16,164 nt of DNA. It comes from UBA7692 sp964650845. Its GTDB lineage: Bacteria > Bacteroidota > Bacteroidia > Chitinophagales > LD1. The position numbers were made by a program, and so were the translations under genes. Numbering within the stretch: position 1 is the first letter of the stretch; each line of letters begins with the position of its first letter. The stretch is from contig CAZYXR010000068.1 in NCBI GenBank assembly GCA_964650845.1, forward strand, positions 1 through 16,164, in the 5' to 3' direction. The notes below the pieces were generated by a model, which did not search any database, was not told the origin of the DNA, and saw only the letters and a program-made list of their open reading frames with translations. Shown here one piece after another: positions 14,637 through 16,164 of the stretch.

Positions 14637-15991
14637 GCTACTTTAGATTGTATCAATTCTTCAACACCCAAACCACCAAAATTACCCGAGCTCATCAACA
14701 ACAAACATGAATTACCCCAGTCTTCTGAAAGCAATTTTTCTTTCAATGCTTTAGGCGAACGAATAATTTGCAACTCTTGATTATTGAACGCTTCTTTTAC
14801 TGCATCGTCTTGCAACATGTTCATTTGCTTTAGCGCAAAAGTATGTTCGTCTAAATACACAATTGGCACATCTGCCACATCCATACTTCCGGCATACTCG
14901 GGCAAAAAGTTTTCGTTGATACTGCTAAAGGTATGCAATTCCATTACCGCTATCAATTTTCTTTCGGCAAACTGGCTGCGTGCTGCATCTACCGTAGCTT
15001 TCAGCTTTGATGGTGAGTGTGCAAAATCTTTAAACACAATTGTGGTATTGTTCTTAAACAGCAACTGCAACCTGTTGGCTGCACCTTCAAAACTTTGTAT
15101 GGCAGTATAAAAAACAGCATCGCTTACACCTATTTCGTTGCACACCAATCTTGCACCTTCTAAGTTCATCAGGTTATGCTTACCAAAAACTTTTAGCTCG
15201 TAATCGCCACGCTCGGTTATCAAACATGTAACACCGTTTTCAATTTCGTGCGATGGAGTTCTGTACGTTAATTGTTTTACCTCGCTATTAAACTGCGGTG
15301 CCACTCTCATCAATTCTGCATCCTCTTCGCACCAAATCAAACTGCCACTTGATTCGATACTGTTGGTAAATTTCACAAACTGATTTACATAATCTTCATA
15401 CACAGGAAACACATTTATGTGGTCCCACGCTATTCCCGAAATCAAAGCCACATGAGGTTTGTAAAACATAAATTTACTTTCGGGCTGCAATGGCGAAGCC
15501 AAATATTCATCGCCTTCTAAAATAATTATTGGGGCAGTTTCGGTAAGTCGCACAGCCGTATCAAAACCCTTTACTCGCGCACCAACCATGTAATCAAAAT
15601 CCAGCGCGGCATATGTAAGCACATGCATAATCATACTGGTGATAGTTGTTTTGCCATGGCTGCCGGCAACTACTATTCGCTTCTTGTTTTTAGCAATCTC
15701 AAAAAGATATTCAGGAAAAGAAACCACCTTTAACCCCAGTGCCTGCGCACGTTTCAACTCGGGGTTATCTAAACGGGCGTGCATCCCCAAAATCACAACA
15801 TCAATATCTTCCGAAATACTTTTTTCATCGAACCCTATTGCCGCGGGCAGCAAACCTTCGTTTGCCAAATTGGTTTTTGCAGGGTCGTTAATGGCATCAT
15901 CGGAACCGGTAACGCGATGCCCCTGCCTTGATAAAACGATAGCCATGTTGTGCATCACAGCACCTCCAATAGCAATTAAGTGTATACGCAT
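14633..15991 (-). CDS. mpl: UDP-MurNAc:L-Ala-gamma-D-Glu-meso-DAP ligase (Mpl-type Mur ligase)
   Basis: Mpl attaches recovered murein tripeptide to UDP-MurNAc in cell-wall recycling. The 452-residue protein has the three Mur-ligase domains. The N-terminal Rossmann part starts 'MRIHLIAIGGAVMHNMA', where Mpl differs from MurC ('GIGGxGM'). The ATP-binding P-loop GSHGKTT is at 110-116, with 'EGDEY' at 159-163, 'GIAWDHINVFP' at 186-196, 'GKHNLMN' at 270-276, and 'KDFAHSPSKL' at 321-330 in the C-terminal domain, followed by 'ELHTFSSINENFLPEY' at 351-366. The ATG at 15991 starts at the family N-terminus. A TTGATTTG sequence about 15 nt upstream is a weak -7 candidate. Convergent with the ATPase gene; the two stop codons share TTAA. 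Exact ligase specificity is inferred from family resemblance. Confidence 0.88.
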   Translation of the reverse strand: MRIHLIAIGGAVMHNMAIVLSRQGHRVTGSDDAINDPAKTNLANEGLLPAAIGFDEKSISEDIDVVILGMHARLDNPELKRAQALGLKVVSFPEYLFEIAKNKKRIVVAGSHGKTTITSMIMHVLTYAALDFDYMVGARVKGFDTAVRLTETAPIIILEGDEYLASPLQPESKFMFYKPHVALISGIAWDHINVFPVYEDYVNQFVKFTNSIESSGSLIWCEEDAELMRVAPQFNSEVKQLTYRTPSHEIENGVTCLITERGDYELKVFGKHNLMNLEGARLVCNEIGVSDAVFYTAIQSFEGAANRLQLLFKNNTTIVFKDFAHSPSKLKATVDAARSQFAERKLIAVMELHTFSSINENFLPEYAGSMDVADVPIVYLDEHTFALKQMNMLQDDAVKEAFNNQELQIIRSPKALKEKLLSEDWGNSCLLLMSSGNFGGLGVEELIQSKVA

Positions 15992-16086
15992 AAAATTTTA
16001 TAATGCGGCAAATCAATGAACATATTCTGTAAATGAATGACAAGAGATTTGCATACTGATGTGTGTATGGCACACAAATGCTACAA

Positions 16087-16164
16087 TTACTCTACTTCAA
16101 GCAGTGCGGCAGCCGTCAAGTTACTTTCATTCATTTTGTAACGCAGCCAGTAATTGAGTGCCAT
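16087..16164 (-). CDS. Fragment of a minus-strand gene at the right edge
   Basis: The minus-strand frame from the window edge reads MALNYWLRYKMNESNLTAAA and continues for five more residues to a TAA at 16089-16087. The ATG falls on the very last bases (16164-16162), so it may be an internal Met of a longer protein or, less likely, the start of a 25-residue peptide. The product is not recognised. It lies upstream of mpl on the same strand, 95 bp from the mpl start. Confidence 0.4.
   Translation of the reverse strand: MALNYWLRYKMNESNLTAAALLEVE

Noticed and set aside
14633..15991. Assignment as MurC
   Set aside because: The N-terminal 'AIGGAVMHNMA' and C-terminal 'DFAHSPSKL'/'ELHTFSS' stretches fit Mpl better than the MurC GIGGxGM and DYAHHP patterns.
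16060..16076. TGTGTG-TATGG-CACACA hairpin as a terminator of the right-edge gene
   Set aside because: Only 6 bp, a simple alternating repeat, with no T-run following on the minus strand.
1..16164. CRISPR arrays, tRNA, rRNA or complete insertion sequences
   Set aside because: Reading through all intergenic parts showed no regularly spaced direct repeats, no cloverleaf-like segment, and no transposase or integrase gene.

Overview
The window looks like chromosome of a Bacteroidota bacterium, probably near the Chitinophagales/Sphingobacteriales. The evidence is the gene families present: a TonB-dependent receptor with an N-terminal carboxypeptidase-regulatory-like domain, a DUF3078 outer-membrane-type protein, a stand-alone biotin carrier protein and a Bacteroidota-style Mpl ligase. 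Shine-Dalgarno sequences are weak or absent, and at least two promoters fit the Bacteroidota TTG / TAnnTTTG pattern. Most genes are housekeeping. There is no CRISPR array, rRNA, tRNA or complete insertion sequence that I can see.

Layout, left to right. The C-terminal end of a Fic-family protein (2-334) is followed by about 390 bp of apparently non-coding DNA. Next come dnaN (sliding clamp) and a biotin carrier protein, separated by a long near-perfect hairpin. On the minus strand lie a multi-pass membrane protein of unknown function, resembling GT-C glycosyltransferases, and recG. Divergent from recG is a type II toxin-antitoxin pair, higB-higA, with a palindrome inside its promoter. xth (exonuclease III, minus) converges on higA. 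A TonB-dependent receptor (plus) ends at a strong bidirectional terminator that it shares with a minus-strand DUF3078-yqeY pair. Divergent from that pair is a two-gene plus-strand unit: a VWA-domain protein, then a magnesium-chelatase-I-like AAA+ ATPase. The ATPase stop codon overlaps the stop of the convergent mpl (peptidoglycan recycling ligase). A gene fragment on the minus strand reaches the right edge.

Functional groups. dnaN, recG and xth serve replication and repair. mpl serves cell-wall recycling. The receptor and the DUF3078 protein belong to the outer membrane. higBA is a probable self-regulated accessory module. The least understood group is the VWA/AAA+ pair (12029-14636). It has the architecture of a chelatase or MoxR-type remodelling machine but no pigment, cobalamin or obvious substrate gene beside it. 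Other points worth attention are the missing AUG at the family-typical start of recG, the operator-like palindrome between higBA and recG, near-leaderless promoters, and the dnaN-biotin carrier hairpin.
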